Below, piece after piece: positions 54,474 to 64,000 of a stretch of 64,000 bases of DNA; positions within the stretch are counted from its first letter, which is position 1, and each line of letters starts with the position of its first letter. The stretch lies in the NCBI RefSeq assembly GCF_013410775.1, contig NZ_JACCFH010000001.1, forward strand, positions 1,984,001 through 2,048,000. Reading direction: 5' to 3'. The notes under the pieces were generated by a model that was not told the DNA's origin, ran no database searches, and was given only the letters and a program-made list of their open reading frames with translations. This DNA is from Sphaerotilus montanus (GTDB lineage Bacteria > Pseudomonadota > Gammaproteobacteria > Burkholderiales > Burkholderiaceae_C). The translations under genes and the position numbers were made by a program.

Positions 54474-55157
54474 ATGCCGAAGGTTCCCGCTCTGTCCGAT
54501 GGATTTCGCCCCGACCGCCGCAGCTGGGGGCTGGCACTGGCGGTGACCGCTGCTGTGGTGCTACTGCCCGGATGCGCCGCGTTCAAGCAGATCGGCGTGG
54601 ACGTGGTCACCTTCGGGGCCTGGCCGGACCAGCGCCCCCCGGGCCGCTATGCCTTCGACCGGCTGCCCTCCCAGAACGCCGGCAGCCCGGAGCAGGTACA
54701 GCTCGAAGATGCCGCGGCGCAGGCCCTGCAGCGGGTGGGATTCGTGCCCGCCGACAGCGCCGCGCGGGCCGATGTGCTGGTGCAGACGGGCTGGAGCCGC
54801 GCACGGGTGCTGAGTCCTTTCGCCGACCCGGCGCCGTGGTGGCCGGCGCGGGGTGGTGGCGGGGCGCCACTGCCGCCGGATCGCCGGGCCCATGCCTCGG
54901 TCGGTGTGGGCATCGGCATCGGCCGCGGGGGGTTCGGCATCGGCGGCAGCTTCGGCGAGCCGGCGACCTACGACCGCCAGCAGGCGCAGCTGCTCTTCAT
55001 CGACCGCACCAGCCGCGACAAGCTGGTCGAGATTCGCGTGCAGCACGAGGCCCGCTATTCCAGCGCCGACTACCTGCCGCTGCTGTTCGACGCCGGCCTG
55101 AGCGGCTTCCCCGACCTGAAGGCCGGCACCCGCCAGGTCACCGTGCAGCTGCCATAG
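54474..55157 (+). CDS. DUF4136 domain lipoprotein
   Basis: 227 residues with a strong GCAGGAGG before ATG 54474. The signal segment ends in VVLLPGCAAF, a lipobox with Cys near residue 34. The mature domain (RYAFDRLPSQNAGSPEQVQL, RVGFVPADSAARADVLVQTG, QAQLLFIDRTSRDKLVEIRV) matches DUF4136. An inserted glycine-rich stretch (VGVGIGIGRGGFGIGG) is typical of the family. Envelope lipoprotein of unknown role. Its last 20 bases overlap the convergent DUF6279-like gene. Confidence 0.85.
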   Translation: MPKVPALSDGFRPDRRSWGLALAVTAAVVLLPGCAAFKQIGVDVVTFGAWPDQRPPGRYAFDRLPSQNAGSPEQVQLEDAAAQALQRVGFVPADSAARADVLVQTGWSRARVLSPFADPAPWWPARGGGGAPLPPDRRAHASVGVGIGIGRGGFGIGGSFGEPATYDRQQAQLLFIDRTSRDKLVEIRVQHEARYSSADYLPLLFDAGLSGFPDLKAGTRQVTVQLP

Positions 55158-56037
55158 ACGCTGCCGCACTGCGCAGGTCCCGCGCCCAGCCCTGCAGGCG
55201 CTCGGCGGCGTGTTCGCGCTGCTCGGGCGTGGTGCGGTTGTGCAGGTCGGCGGCGAGCTCGCACTGGAAGCGCACGAGCTGTTCCCGGTACTGCCGTGTC
55301 GCGTCGTCGCTCGGCCGCACGGTGTAGCCCACCCAGGTGCGCAGCAGGCCCAGGCGCTGCGCCTTGTCCATCCCCGGCCGCGCGACCGCGCGCAGGGTGG
55401 TGACCAGCTCCTGCTGCTGGCGCTGGCGCTCCTGCAGCCAGCGGTGCGGGTCCCAGGGCGAGCTGCGCAGGCGTTCGGAGATGAAGCGGCGCTGCGCACT
55501 GTCGATGCGGCCGTAAAGCGTGTCGGCGCGGTCGATGATGCGCTCGGCCGAGGCGCGGTGGCGCTGGTCGCTGTCACCGCGCAGGTAGGTGTCGCGCCAC
55601 TCGCGGTTGCTGGCGTCCAGCCTGGTCTGCAGGTGCCGCAACTGCCCTTCGTCGAGGCTGCCGAGCGTCTCGGCCATCGGCTCGGCCAGCGCCTGCAGCC
55701 AGGTTTCCTGGCGGCCCTGGATGGTTTTCCACCAGCGGCAGGCCTGTGCGGGTGTGGCGTCCACCGCGGCTTCCTGCACGGCCTGATCGAGCAAGGCGAC
55801 ATCCTCGGGCAACTGCCGGGTGCTGTGCCAGGTCTGCCACTGGGCGAGCGTCTGGCGCACCTGTGGCGTCTGCGCTGCATTGAAATCGAGGTAGCGGTCG
55901 AGCCACCAGTACGCGAGCGTGTCGGCCTGGCTGTAGCCGATGCGCAGCGTGCTGCACGCGGCCAGCAGCACACAAACCGACAAAAGCAGCACGCTCCGTG
56001 TCCACCTGTTAAGCCGGGCTGTTCGTTGCCTTGTCAC
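55138..56037 (-). CDS. DUF6279-like lipoprotein
   Basis: 299 residues from a GTG at 56037; no ATG is available without running into the glmU start region, so the start is uncertain. The signal peptide ends in [18 protein letters not shown] (lipobox Cys). The mature part is helical with [20 protein letters not shown] near its start, a pattern I associate with DUF6279, and many Trp/Arg/Gln residues. It probably sits in the inner leaflet of the outer membrane or the periplasm. Function unknown. Divergent from glmU. Confidence 0.72.
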   Translation of the reverse strand: MTRQRTARLNRWTRSVLLLSVCVLLAACSTLRIGYSQADTLAYWWLDRYLDFNAAQTPQVRQTLAQWQTWHSTRQLPEDVALLDQAVQEAAVDATPAQACRWWKTIQGRQETWLQALAEPMAETLGSLDEGQLRHLQTRLDASNREWRDTYLRGDSDQRHRASAERIIDRADTLYGRIDSAQRRFISERLRSSPWDPHRWLQERQRQQQELVTTLRAVARPGMDKAQRLGLLRTWVGYTVRPSDDATRQYREQLVRFQCELAADLHNRTTPEQREHAAERLQGWARDLRSAAASMAAAR

Positions 56038-56098
56038 GCCGTTCCCGATAATCAGGGATTCCCGAGAATTCGGAACACGCTTTAGAGAGGATCTGTGC

Positions 56099-57486
<1,388 letters not shown>

Positions 57487-57490
<4 letters not shown>

Positions 57491-57864
57491 GCACGCTCGC
57501 CAGCAGCCTGCTGCCCTGGCGCCGTGGGCCGGCGGCGGGTGCGCCTGCCGCGCCTGTGGTGCCGACCGGCGTGCTGCCGATCGAGCCGACGCACTACCAG
57601 CGCCTCGGCCTGCCCGAGGACTGCACGCTGACCGAGCTGCAGATCGCGTGGATGCGGATCGAGCCGACCCTGCCGCCGCCGCTGACGCCGATCCAGCGCC
57701 GGGACCTGCCCGCCGAGCGCACCGAACAGCGCCGCGCCGAGGACCGCCGCCTGGCACGCGCCGTCCTGGGTGATCCGGCGCGGCGTGCGGTCTACGACGC
57801 CTGGCTCGCCCGCGAGCGCGCCGCCCCGACGTCCTGGGTCAAGCGCCTGCTGCGCCGGGACTGA
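57487..57864 (+). CDS. J-domain-like small protein lacking HPD
   Basis: 125 residues; GTG start overlaps the glmU stop (GTGA). After a Pro/Ala-rich N-terminus, [20 protein letters not shown] and [20 protein letters not shown] resemble helices I-II and III-IV of a J-domain. The catalytic HPD tripeptide between them is absent ([14 protein letters not shown] instead), so it should not stimulate an Hsp70 in the usual way. Possibly a degenerate co-chaperone or scaffold. Its 3' end overlaps the Lrp gene by 26 bases on the other strand. Confidence 0.6.
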
Positions 57865-58348
57865 CCGGCCTGGGCAGCGCGATCTGCAGCCCGCATTTCG
57901 CGCGGTGCACGCTGAAGAAGCAGCGCACGTTGCGCACATTGGCGTCGCTGGTGAACAGCCGCTGCGCCATCGCCTGGTAGGCCGGCATGTCGGCCACCTG
58001 CGCGACCAGCACGAAGTCCGGCCCGCCCTGGGTGCGGTAGCACTGCTGCACGGCCGCGTCCGCTACAGCGCGGGCCTCGAAGGCCGACAACCGCTCGACC
58101 GACTGCGTGTCCAGCGTCACCTCGGCGATGGCCGTCAGCCCGTGGCCCAGCGCCTCGGGCGACAGCACGGCGACGGTGCGTTCGATCACCCCGGCGTCCG
58201 CCATCCGCTTGATGCGGCGCAGGGCGGTGGCGGCCGAGACATGCACCGCATCGGCCAGCGCCTGGTTCGAGCGCGCGGCGTCGCGCTGCAGTTCGTCCAG
58301 CAGGCGCAGATCGATGGCGTCCAGCGGCATCGTTTCGCGGGGTGTCAT
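57839..58348 (-). CDS. Lrp/AsnC family transcriptional regulator
   Basis: 169 residues. The N-terminal helix-turn-helix DAIDLRLLDELQRDAARSNQ, VHVSAATALRRIKRMADAGV is joined to the RAM ligand-binding domain (LTAIAEVTLDTQSVERL, CYRTQGGPDFVLVAQVADMP). It likely responds to an amino acid. The target is unknown; the divergent neighbour across about 160 AT-richer bases is glmS, and the gap may hold its operator. Confidence 0.93.
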   Translation of the reverse strand: MTPRETMPLDAIDLRLLDELQRDAARSNQALADAVHVSAATALRRIKRMADAGVIERTVAVLSPEALGHGLTAIAEVTLDTQSVERLSAFEARAVADAAVQQCYRTQGGPDFVLVAQVADMPAYQAMAQRLFTSDANVRNVRCFFSVHRAKCGLQIALPRPVSPGAAGA

Positions 58349-58512
58349 GCAATAAATTTCCGAATATGTATTCTGAATGGCGGTTCATTGCAATCGTAAT
58401 GCAAGACGAAGGAATTCGTCGAAAACGATAATTCTTTGCTCATTCATTGCGCGACAAGCTCGCTACGATCGGCGCCTGTCTCCATCCACTGTTTGCCAAG
58501 GGAAGTCCAACC

Positions 58513-60375
58513 ATGTGCGGAATCGTCGGCGCCGTCAGTCAGCGCAACATCGTCCCCATCCTGCTCCAGGGTCTGCAGCGCCTCGAGTACCGTGGTTATG
58601 ACTCCTGCGGCGTTGCCGTGCACCAGGGCGGCCAGCTGCGCCGCTCGCGCAGCACCTCGCGCGTGGCCGAGCTGGACGCCATGGTCCTGCAGGACGGCAT
58701 CGAAGGCCTCGTCGGCATCGCCCACACCCGCTGGGCCACCCACGGCGTGCCGGCCGTCCACAACGCCCACCCGCACTTCAGCCACGGCCCCGGCTTCGAT
58801 GCCAAGAGCGCCAAGGCCGGCCGCATCGCGCTGGTCCACAACGGCATCATCGAGAACCACGACGAACTGCGTGCCGAGCTGAAGGCCCGCGGCTACGAGT
58901 TCACCAGCCAGACCGACACCGAGGTCATTGCCCACCTGATCGACTCGCTCTACCAGGGCGACCTGTTCGACGCGGTGCAGAGCGCGCTGCCGCAGCTGCG
59001 CGGCGCCTACGCGATCGCGGTGTTCTGCCAGGAAGAGCCGCTGCGCGTCGTCGGCGCGCGTGAAGGCTCGCCGCTGGTGCTGGGCGTGGGCAAGGGCGAG
59101 AACTTCCTCGCCTCGGACGCGATGGCGCTGGCCGGCGTGACCGACCAGATCGTCTACCTGGAAGAAGGCGACGTGGTCGACCTGCAGCAGGGCAAGTACT
59201 GGATCACCGGCAAGGGTGATGGCGGCGCCCGCGTACGCATCGACCGCCCGGTCAAGACCGTCAACGCCCACAGCGGCGCGGCCGAACTGGGCCCGTACCG
59301 CCACTACATGCAGAAGGAAATCTTCGAGCAGCCGCGCGCCATCGCCGACACGCTCGAAGGCGTCGAGGGCATTGCCCCGGACCTGTTCGGCGACGACGCG
59401 GCCGAGGTGTTCAGCCAGATCGACAAGGTGCTGATCCTCGCCTGCGGCACCAGCTCGTATTCGGGCATGACCGCCAAGTACTGGCTGGAAAGCATCGCCA
59501 AGATCCCGTGCCAGGTCGAGATCGCCAGCGAATACCGCTACCGCGACAGCGTGCCGGACCCGAAGACGCTGGTCGTCACCATCAGCCAGAGCGGCGAGAC
59601 CGCCGACACGCTGGCCGCGCTGAAACACGCCCGCGCCCAGGGCATGGAGCAGACGCTGACCATCTGCAACGTCTCGACCAGCGCGATGGTGCGCGAGTGC
59701 AAGCTGTCGTTCATCACGCACGCCGGGGCGGAAATCGGCGTGGCCTCGACCAAGGCGTTCTCGACGCAGCTGGTGGCGCTGTTCCTGCTGACGCTGGTGC
59801 TGGCCAAGCAGCGCGGGCACCTGCCGGAAACGGGCGAAGTCGCCGCGCTGCGCAACCTGCGCCACCTGCCGGCCGCCGTGCAGTCGGTGCTGGCGCTGGA
59901 GCCGCAGATCATCGCGTGGGCCGAGCTGTTCACGCCGAAGCAGAACGCGCTGTTCCTGGGCCGTGGCCGCCACTACCCGATCGCGCTGGAAGGCGCCCTG
60001 AAGCTCAAGGAAATCAGCTACATCCACGCCGAGGCCTACCCGGCCGGCGAGCTGAAGCACGGCCCGCTGGCGCTGGTGGACGCGGCCATGCCGGTCGTCA
60101 CCATCGCGCCGAATGACCAGTTGCTGGAGAAGCTCAAGAGCAACATGCAGGAAGTCCGTGCGCGCGGCGGCGAGCTGTTCGTCTTCGCCGATGCCGACAC
60201 GCGCATCGAGAACGAGCCGGGCGTCCACGTCATCCGCATGCCGGAGCACTACGGCGCGCTGAGCCCGATCCTGCACGTCGTGCCGCTGCAGATGCTGGCG
60301 TATCACACGGCGTGTGCGCGGGGGACGGATGTGGACAAGCCGCGGAATCTGGCGAAGAGCGTCACGGTGGAGTGA
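58513..60375 (+). CDS. glmS: Glutamine-fructose-6-phosphate aminotransferase (isomerizing)
   Basis: 620 residues from ATG 58513, so that the catalytic Cys is residue 2 ([20 protein letters not shown]). The glutaminase domain has [18 protein letters not shown] and [17 protein letters not shown]. Two SIS domains follow ([38 protein letters not shown]), and the C-terminus ends [13 protein letters not shown]. It makes glucosamine-6-phosphate for cell-wall precursors. No glmS ribozyme is evident upstream. A strong intrinsic terminator follows. Confidence 0.98.
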   Translation: MCGIVGAVSQRNIVPILLQGLQRLEYRGYDSCGVAVHQGGQLRRSRSTSRVAELDAMVLQDGIEGLVGIAHTRWATHGVPAVHNAHPHFSHGPGFDAKSAKAGRIALVHNGIIENHDELRAELKARGYEFTSQTDTEVIAHLIDSLYQGDLFDAVQSALPQLRGAYAIAVFCQEEPLRVVGAREGSPLVLGVGKGENFLASDAMALAGVTDQIVYLEEGDVVDLQQGKYWITGKGDGGARVRIDRPVKTVNAHSGAAELGPYRHYMQKEIFEQPRAIADTLEGVEGIAPDLFGDDAAEVFSQIDKVLILACGTSSYSGMTAKYWLESIAKIPCQVEIASEYRYRDSVPDPKTLVVTISQSGETADTLAALKHARAQGMEQTLTICNVSTSAMVRECKLSFITHAGAEIGVASTKAFSTQLVALFLLTLVLAKQRGHLPETGEVAALRNLRHLPAAVQSVLALEPQIIAWAELFTPKQNALFLGRGRHYPIALEGALKLKEISYIHAEAYPAGELKHGPLALVDAAMPVVTIAPNDQLLEKLKSNMQEVRARGGELFVFADADTRIENEPGVHVIRMPEHYGALSPILHVVPLQMLAYHTACARGTDVDKPRNLAKSVTVE

Positions 60376-60404
60376 GCGGAGCCGACCGGATTGCGTCGAT
60401 ATAG

Positions 60405-60429
60405 AAAGGGCCTTCGGGCCCTTTTTTTT
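60405..60429 (+). terminator. Strong intrinsic terminator after glmS
   Basis: AAAGGGCC (60405-60412), a TTCG tetraloop, GGCCCTTT and then an uninterrupted T-run to 60429. An exemplary terminator, 30 bases after the glmS stop. It also marks the border where the DNA becomes AT-richer. Confidence 0.97.
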
Positions 60430-60624
60430 GGGCAGTGTGTCTGCACTGTGGGCTAGTTCTTTCGGTGTCGACTTTGCAGCGGTCCTGGTCACTCTAATCG
60501 CTGCTTGGTGCTCTGGAGCGTACTAATTTGTTCTTCCCTCAGCCTCGGCAGTCTTTAAGTGATGTCAATCCCACCTGACTGTGCTTAAAATCCGTCGCAT
60601 GATTCTCACTTTAACGGAGCCAGT

Positions 60625-61752
60625 GTGAAATTAGATATTCTCGGAACACAGTATGACTTGCGCACGAATACGCCCGTCATCTACGCCCAATGTTCAATCG
60701 ATGACTATCTGAAGGTAGTCGGGGACAAGTTTTTCGAGTTCTCTATTCAACGCAGAAGGGAGAAGTTTTCCGCTTACACCCAAATGAAAGACGATATTGT
60801 TAGCGGTACGTTACTTCCGACGATTACTCTGGCGGTATCTATCGATAAAGTGCAAAGAGTCATGGCTGCATACGAAAGCGGCAACAACGATACAGTACGG
60901 GATGCACTACTCGCCGCTTTGCCGTTGAATATCCTTGATGGGCTTCAACGAACCTACATACTCCGTGATCTATTGGATTCTGGTCACAAATTTCCTGCCA
61001 ATCAAACCGTCCATCTTGAAATTCGTGCTGAACCTGATTTACGGCACCTCATCTATCGAATTATTGTCCTCAATGCGGGTCAAAAACCGATGTCGATGCG
61101 GCATCAAATTGAAATACTGTCCCTCAGTCTTAAGGATGTTCTCGAAAGGGAAATACCAGGGCTTGAACTTGTTCCTGAAGTAGACGGGGGGCGGCGAACC
61201 AAGGCAAGAAAATTTGCTCTTGACAGAATTTCAAGTGCCTATCACGCGTTTGTAATAAAGTCTCCTGAGATAGAAAAACAAAATCTTGTCGCGCAACGTC
61301 TTTCAGAAGAATCGGTTCTTCACCAAGAGATATCTCAGTTTGGTGATCAGTTTCTGGACTTCATTAATGTGTTTAAGAAGTACTGTTTGATTGATGATGC
61401 GATCGAGTCGTGTCCACCAAAAGAAGATGGCGCTCTTAGCGCATTAAGCTGGCTAGGCAACGAAAATACGATAAATGCATTCTTTGCCGCGGTTTCTGAC
61501 TTTGGCTCCAATGGCGAAAGAAGGTCCAGAATCAATGATGCCTTAGATAATCTTAGGCAGTCAATCTTGACGGCGCAGTCCGACGTGCCTCTCGGGTTGG
61601 ATTCCTTTCAGAAAATTATTTCCGGCTTTCCGAGTCGTAAAACAAATATTGGGTACGCTACGCGGAAATTAATATTGGTCGTTTTCAAAGAGTTTTTCAG
61701 GGACGAAGGTCGAACTCAACTTGCTGACATTTGGGCGCGTGAGGCCGAGTAA
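60625..61752 (+). CDS. DGQHR/ParB-like protein of unknown function
   Basis: 375 residues, GTG start behind a good ACGGAG site. After a ~35-residue lead, FEFSIQRRREKFSAYTQMKD, GTLLPTITLAVS and, near residue 108, LNILDGLQRTYILRDLL resemble the DGQHR or ParB/DUF262 pattern (D-G-x-Q-R). The next block IIVLNAGQKPMSMRHQIEIL recalls the N-x-G-x-x-P/L-S motif of those families. The C-terminal half is helical and unassigned. DGQHR proteins such as DndB regulate or serve DNA-modification defence systems. Codons and base composition are AT-rich compared with the chromosome. The stop abuts the next start, so the two form one unit. Family assignment tentative. Confidence 0.6.
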   Translation: MKLDILGTQYDLRTNTPVIYAQCSIDDYLKVVGDKFFEFSIQRRREKFSAYTQMKDDIVSGTLLPTITLAVSIDKVQRVMAAYESGNNDTVRDALLAALPLNILDGLQRTYILRDLLDSGHKFPANQTVHLEIRAEPDLRHLIYRIIVLNAGQKPMSMRHQIEILSLSLKDVLEREIPGLELVPEVDGGRRTKARKFALDRISSAYHAFVIKSPEIEKQNLVAQRLSEESVLHQEISQFGDQFLDFINVFKKYCLIDDAIESCPPKEDGALSALSWLGNENTINAFFAAVSDFGSNGERRSRINDALDNLRQSILTAQSDVPLGLDSFQKIISGFPSRKTNIGYATRKLILVVFKEFFRDEGRTQLADIWAREAE

Positions 61753-62847
61753 ATGTTGTTTGCGGAATACATTGATTTAAGTGCTGCTGGCGTTGAGCTC
61801 GGAATCGATTCATCTCTGACCGTTGGCTCTTTCAACCTCGGTTGTGCCGTCGATGGGTGGGTTGCACTGAATGTCAGCTACACTAGCCCACGATTTGAAA
61901 GAAACGAGATTCACGAGATACTTTTTTCGGATCGCCCGAAAGATAAAGGCCTATGTTTTTTGCTGACAACAGCAGATGAGGGCTACCGTTACACAGAGGC
62001 ATCCTCAATGTATGTTGCTGCGTTCCTCGCTGACGCCAGCGCAAGCGATCATGAGGAAATTGATGCGGGCACCTATAGATATCGCAAAGATTACGTTGTG
62101 GTCTTCCGTGGTTTGTATCATCGGTATGTCTCCAGCTTTAAGGACTCAAGCCACATTTGGGGCGGCTTTTATCACGATAATGTCCCTGTGCACTCTCTCA
62201 GCAAGTGCACCCAACTGACGGCGTTTCCCGGGCTCCGTCTCCCTACTGCCTTTCATCAGTCTGAGGCATCTCGTGCTAACAGTGCCTCGTCCGCCTTGGA
62301 GCGGTTCTTGGCGCTTTATCACCTTCTAGAGCTCAGTTTTGACTATGACCTTGTCGAAGAAATAAAGGCGCTTCCAAGCGATTTAAAGCGTGTCGGGAAG
62401 CTGTTAGCGAGCTTTGATCATGGCGAATCTTCAAGGTTGCTGCGACTGGTTATGAAATATTGGAAAGACGAGAGGACTCTGTCTGAGGCGCTGGGCCGTG
62501 CGTTCGACAGCGGACCCTTTCGTGCGCGATTTCTGGAATTGCTTTTTGAGTACGAGAAAGATGGATTTCCTTGGCGATTTAAAGACGATCATTCGAAGTT
62601 TCAGCTCTTCCTGACTGCGGCTGCGACTTCCTTTACTGAGTCTCATTTTGTGGATAAATCCAGGAAGCTTGGATGGTCGCTTGAGAATCTACAGAAATCG
62701 TTGGCGTTCACTATTTATAGATTTCGATGCGCTATTGCACATGCTTCGATTGGAGAGTGCGTACTGTCGGCAGCTGACGATGATTTTGTTCACACAGTTG
62801 GGGAGCCATTGCTAATGGAGTTGCTTTCCAATGTTTTTAAGCGATAG
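61753..62847 (+). CDS. HEPN-like protein paired with the DGQHR-like gene
   Basis: 364 residues, ATG directly after the TAA of the preceding gene. The N-terminal half (SLTVGSFNLGCAVDGWVALN, FRGLYHRYVSSFKDSSHIWG) is of unknown fold, perhaps beta-rich. The C-terminal half is helical: SSALERFLALYHLLELSFDY and, near the end, LAFTIYRFRCAIAHASIGEC. The R-x4-H in RCAIAH, preceded by I-Y, matches the catalytic motif of HEPN ribonucleases (ApeA-type helices). I infer an RNA-cutting effector, held or guided by the first gene. No search was done; the HEPN call rests on this motif and on the helix order. Confidence 0.55.
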   Translation: MLFAEYIDLSAAGVELGIDSSLTVGSFNLGCAVDGWVALNVSYTSPRFERNEIHEILFSDRPKDKGLCFLLTTADEGYRYTEASSMYVAAFLADASASDHEEIDAGTYRYRKDYVVVFRGLYHRYVSSFKDSSHIWGGFYHDNVPVHSLSKCTQLTAFPGLRLPTAFHQSEASRANSASSALERFLALYHLLELSFDYDLVEEIKALPSDLKRVGKLLASFDHGESSRLLRLVMKYWKDERTLSEALGRAFDSGPFRARFLELLFEYEKDGFPWRFKDDHSKFQLFLTAAATSFTESHFVDKSRKLGWSLENLQKSLAFTIYRFRCAIAHASIGECVLSAADDDFVHTVGEPLLMELLSNVFKR

Positions 62848-62856
62848 TGGCACGCA

Positions 62857-62880
62857 CAACGTGATTACGTAATCGCGTTG
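62857..62880. repeat. 24-bp imperfect palindrome after the two-gene unit
   Basis: CAACG, T, GATTACGTAATC, G, CGTTG: only one mismatched pair, ten bases after the second gene's stop. The central 12 bases are a perfect palindrome. It may be a terminator stem without T-run, a regulator site, or a boundary element of the island. The remaining gap to 63107 shows no gene; I see nothing else in it. Confidence 0.75.
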
Positions 62881-63107
62881 CGATTTGTGCGCACGACGGA
62901 GAGGAAGAGGGGCCGCTCCCTGTCGCTACACCGCTGCGTTCATCTGTCGCCGCAATCAGGTCGCTAGGGAACGTGTCTGCCGAGTCCCGGTTTTATGACC
63001 AATGTCAGATCTTGGCTGAAAGCTGCCAGTTACGGCATACATAGTTCAACCCAAGCGGGACTCTCTCCCCGCGCTTATTGCGCACCGACACCCCGCAGGC
63101 ATAACCC

Positions 63108-63503
63108 CTACCGCGCCGCCTCGATCGCCGCCACATCAATCTTCCCCATCCCCATCCCCATCCCCATCATCGCCCCGAACGCCCGCCGCGCCGCCGCCGG
63201 ATCCGGGTCACTGATCGCGGCGATCAAGGCCCGCGGCGTGATCTGCCACGACACCCCCCACCGGTCCTTGCACCTCCCGCACTGGCTCGCCTGCCCGCCG
63301 TTGCCGATGATCGCGTCCCACAGTCGGTCGGTTTCGGCCTGGTCGTCGGTCGCCACCTGGAACGAGAAGGCTTCGCTGTGCGGAAAGATCGGGCCACCGT
63401 TCAAGCCGATGCACGGGATGCCCATCACGGTGAATTCCACCGTCAGGACATCGCCCTCCTGGCCCATCGGGTAGTCGCCCGGCGCACGGTGGACCGCGTC
63501 CAG
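63108..63503 (-). pseudogene. PhnB-like VOC family protein lacking its 5' end
   Basis: The last ~130 residues of a VOC (glyoxalase-fold, PhnB-like) protein are clear: DAVHRAPGDYPMGQEGDVLT, VEFTVMGIPCIGLNGGPIFP, FSFQVATDDQAETDRLWDAI and CKDRWGVSWQITPRALIAAI. Family members normally begin some 30-40 residues earlier with a PxLWFDG-type strand. Here the frame upstream of 63503 is unrelated and runs into the IS element, so the 5' end is lost. The C-terminus has an M-G repeat (GMGMGMGK) from four CCCCAT units. Probably inactive. Confidence 0.75.
63144..63167 (+). repeat. Four tandem CCCCAT units
   Basis: Exact hexamer repeat within the VOC remnant, encoding alternating Met-Gly on the minus strand. 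Slippage would preserve frame. Confidence 0.9.
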
Positions 63504-63559
63504 CAAACATCGGCAGGCGGCACTCAGGGCGATCGAGGCGCGGCGCTCGGCTTGGGCCG

Positions 63560-64000
63560 CTGTGGCTGTCCTGGTCAAGTTATTTCGCACAGCCCGATAG
63601 GTTGTGTGATTGCCGATTGATGCTCGAAGGCATTGGGTGGCAAGTTGCCCAGTGTGGAGTGCAGACGCACGCTGTTGTAGAAGCTGACGATGTAGTCGGC
63701 GATGTCGCTCGTGGCCTCGGCATGGTTGGCGTAATCGCGCTGCCAGACGCGCTCCATCTTGAGGTTCAGGAAGAAGCGCTCCATCACCGCGTTGTCCCAG
63801 CAGTTGCCCTTGCGGCTCATGCTGCCGACCAGGCCGTGTCTGGCCAGCAGCGCCTGATGCGCCGCGCTGGCGTACTGGCTGCCGCGATCCGTGTGGACGA
63901 TCAAGCCCGGCGCAGGTTGGCGCTGCACGATGGCCAGTTGCAACGCCCGGCACACCAGCCCGGCCTGCATGTCCGGGGCCATCGCCCAGCCCACCACCTT
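63560..64000 (-). mobile_element. IS3-family insertion sequence, right part beyond window
   Basis: The transposase stop is at 63575, so the IS end should lie within a few tens of bases below it. TGTCCTGG at about 63566 is a possible terminal TG, but the other end is outside the window and the inverted repeat cannot be checked. It sits against the VOC remnant and probably caused its truncation. Confidence 0.75.
63575..64000 (-). CDS. IS3-family transposase OrfB, cut by the window edge
   Basis: About 141 residues of the C-terminal half, still open at base 64000. The DDE integrase core shows VHTDRGSQYASAAHQALLAR (second Asp) and GNCWDNAVMERFFLNLKMER (catalytic Glu with the N-A-x-x-E-R-F-F block). 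The end SFYNSVRLHSTLGNLPPNAF is the normal IS3 OrfB finish. The first Asp and OrfA lie outside the window. Confidence 0.95.
   Translation of the reverse strand, partial: KVVGWAMAPDMQAGLVCRALQLAIVQRQPAPGLIVHTDRGSQYASAAHQALLARHGLVGSMSRKGNCWDNAVMERFFLNLKMERVWQRDYANHAEATSDIADYIVSFYNSVRLHSTLGNLPPNAFEHQSAITQPIGLCEIT

Noticed and set aside
58349-58512. glmS ribozyme
   Set aside because: The 164-base leader lacks the ribozyme's core as I know it, and the ribozyme is a Gram-positive feature; the region more likely holds Lrp and glmS promoters.
58444-60492. A 682-codon minus-strand frame
   Set aside because: Antisense of glmS; no motif and no start signal.
60376-60624. A Tn7-type attachment or transposon end after glmS
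   Set aside because: The position would suit it, but no Tn7-like inverted end repeats or tns genes are visible; only the glmS terminator and the start signals of the next gene.

Overview
The window is high-GC, densely packed bacterial chromosome. Gene families and gene orders point to a betaproteobacterium of the order Burkholderiales, probably near Leptothrix/Sphaerotilus/Rubrivivax (inference). Supporting signs are hpf-ptsN-hprK without sugar-PTS genes, metK beside two LpxL-type acyltransferases and dapF, an S-adenosylhomocysteine (SAH) riboswitch before ahcY-tlyA-metF, a PEP-CTERM protein, and many ATGA or GTGA stop/start overlaps.

Layout. 1-7015: a translationally coupled lipid-modification cluster (FAD enzyme, DUF1365, Cfa-type methyltransferase, chalcone-isomerase-like protein, MFS carrier, DUF3833 lipoprotein, SDR, NTF2-like). 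7026-14964: housekeeping genes (corA; hpf-ptsN-hprK; fur; bamE-dapB-exbB-exbD; gshB). 14965-23409: an accessory stretch with a DUF4397 lipoprotein, a nucleotidase remnant, an orphan phnM opposite a 2H-phosphoesterase-like gene, a beta-barrel protein, a three-TM protein, a sterol-desaturase-like gene and a TetR gene that both look frame-disrupted, a thioesterase, a lipase-like hydrolase and a His-Gly-repeat lipoprotein. 23416-29742: DUF484, dapF, an inserted RES/Xre toxin-antitoxin cassette, two LpxL-type acyltransferases, metK. 29835-41083: chemoreceptor plus periplasmic Cache protein, proQ, purT, ppk2, then a CheB-CheR-PAS fusion with a sensor kinase and a FixJ-like regulator. 41190-44927: a small unknown gene, then the SAH riboswitch with ahcY-tlyA-metF, which recycle SAH and feed the methionine cycle that metK uses. 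45103-60375: ompW behind an FNR-like site, 5-FCL, lytic transglycosylase, NDUFA9-like protein, PEP-CTERM protein, cca, midA, folB, ttcA, lipoproteins, glmU, an Lrp regulator and glmS.

60430-64000 is different: after the strong glmS terminator the DNA becomes markedly AT-richer and carries two abutting genes of no family I can name with certainty. One is a DGQHR/ParB-like protein; the other has a HEPN-like Rx4H motif near its C-terminus. They are followed by a 24-bp palindrome, a VOC gene lacking its 5' end and an IS3-family transposase cut by the window edge. This two-gene unit is the best candidate for an undescribed (possibly anti-phage or toxin-type) system. The RES/Xre cassette, with a third coupled small gene, is the second accessory insertion.

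Limits: all calls come from reading translations and motifs by eye; no searches were run. GC statements are visual, apart from a few lines counted by hand.
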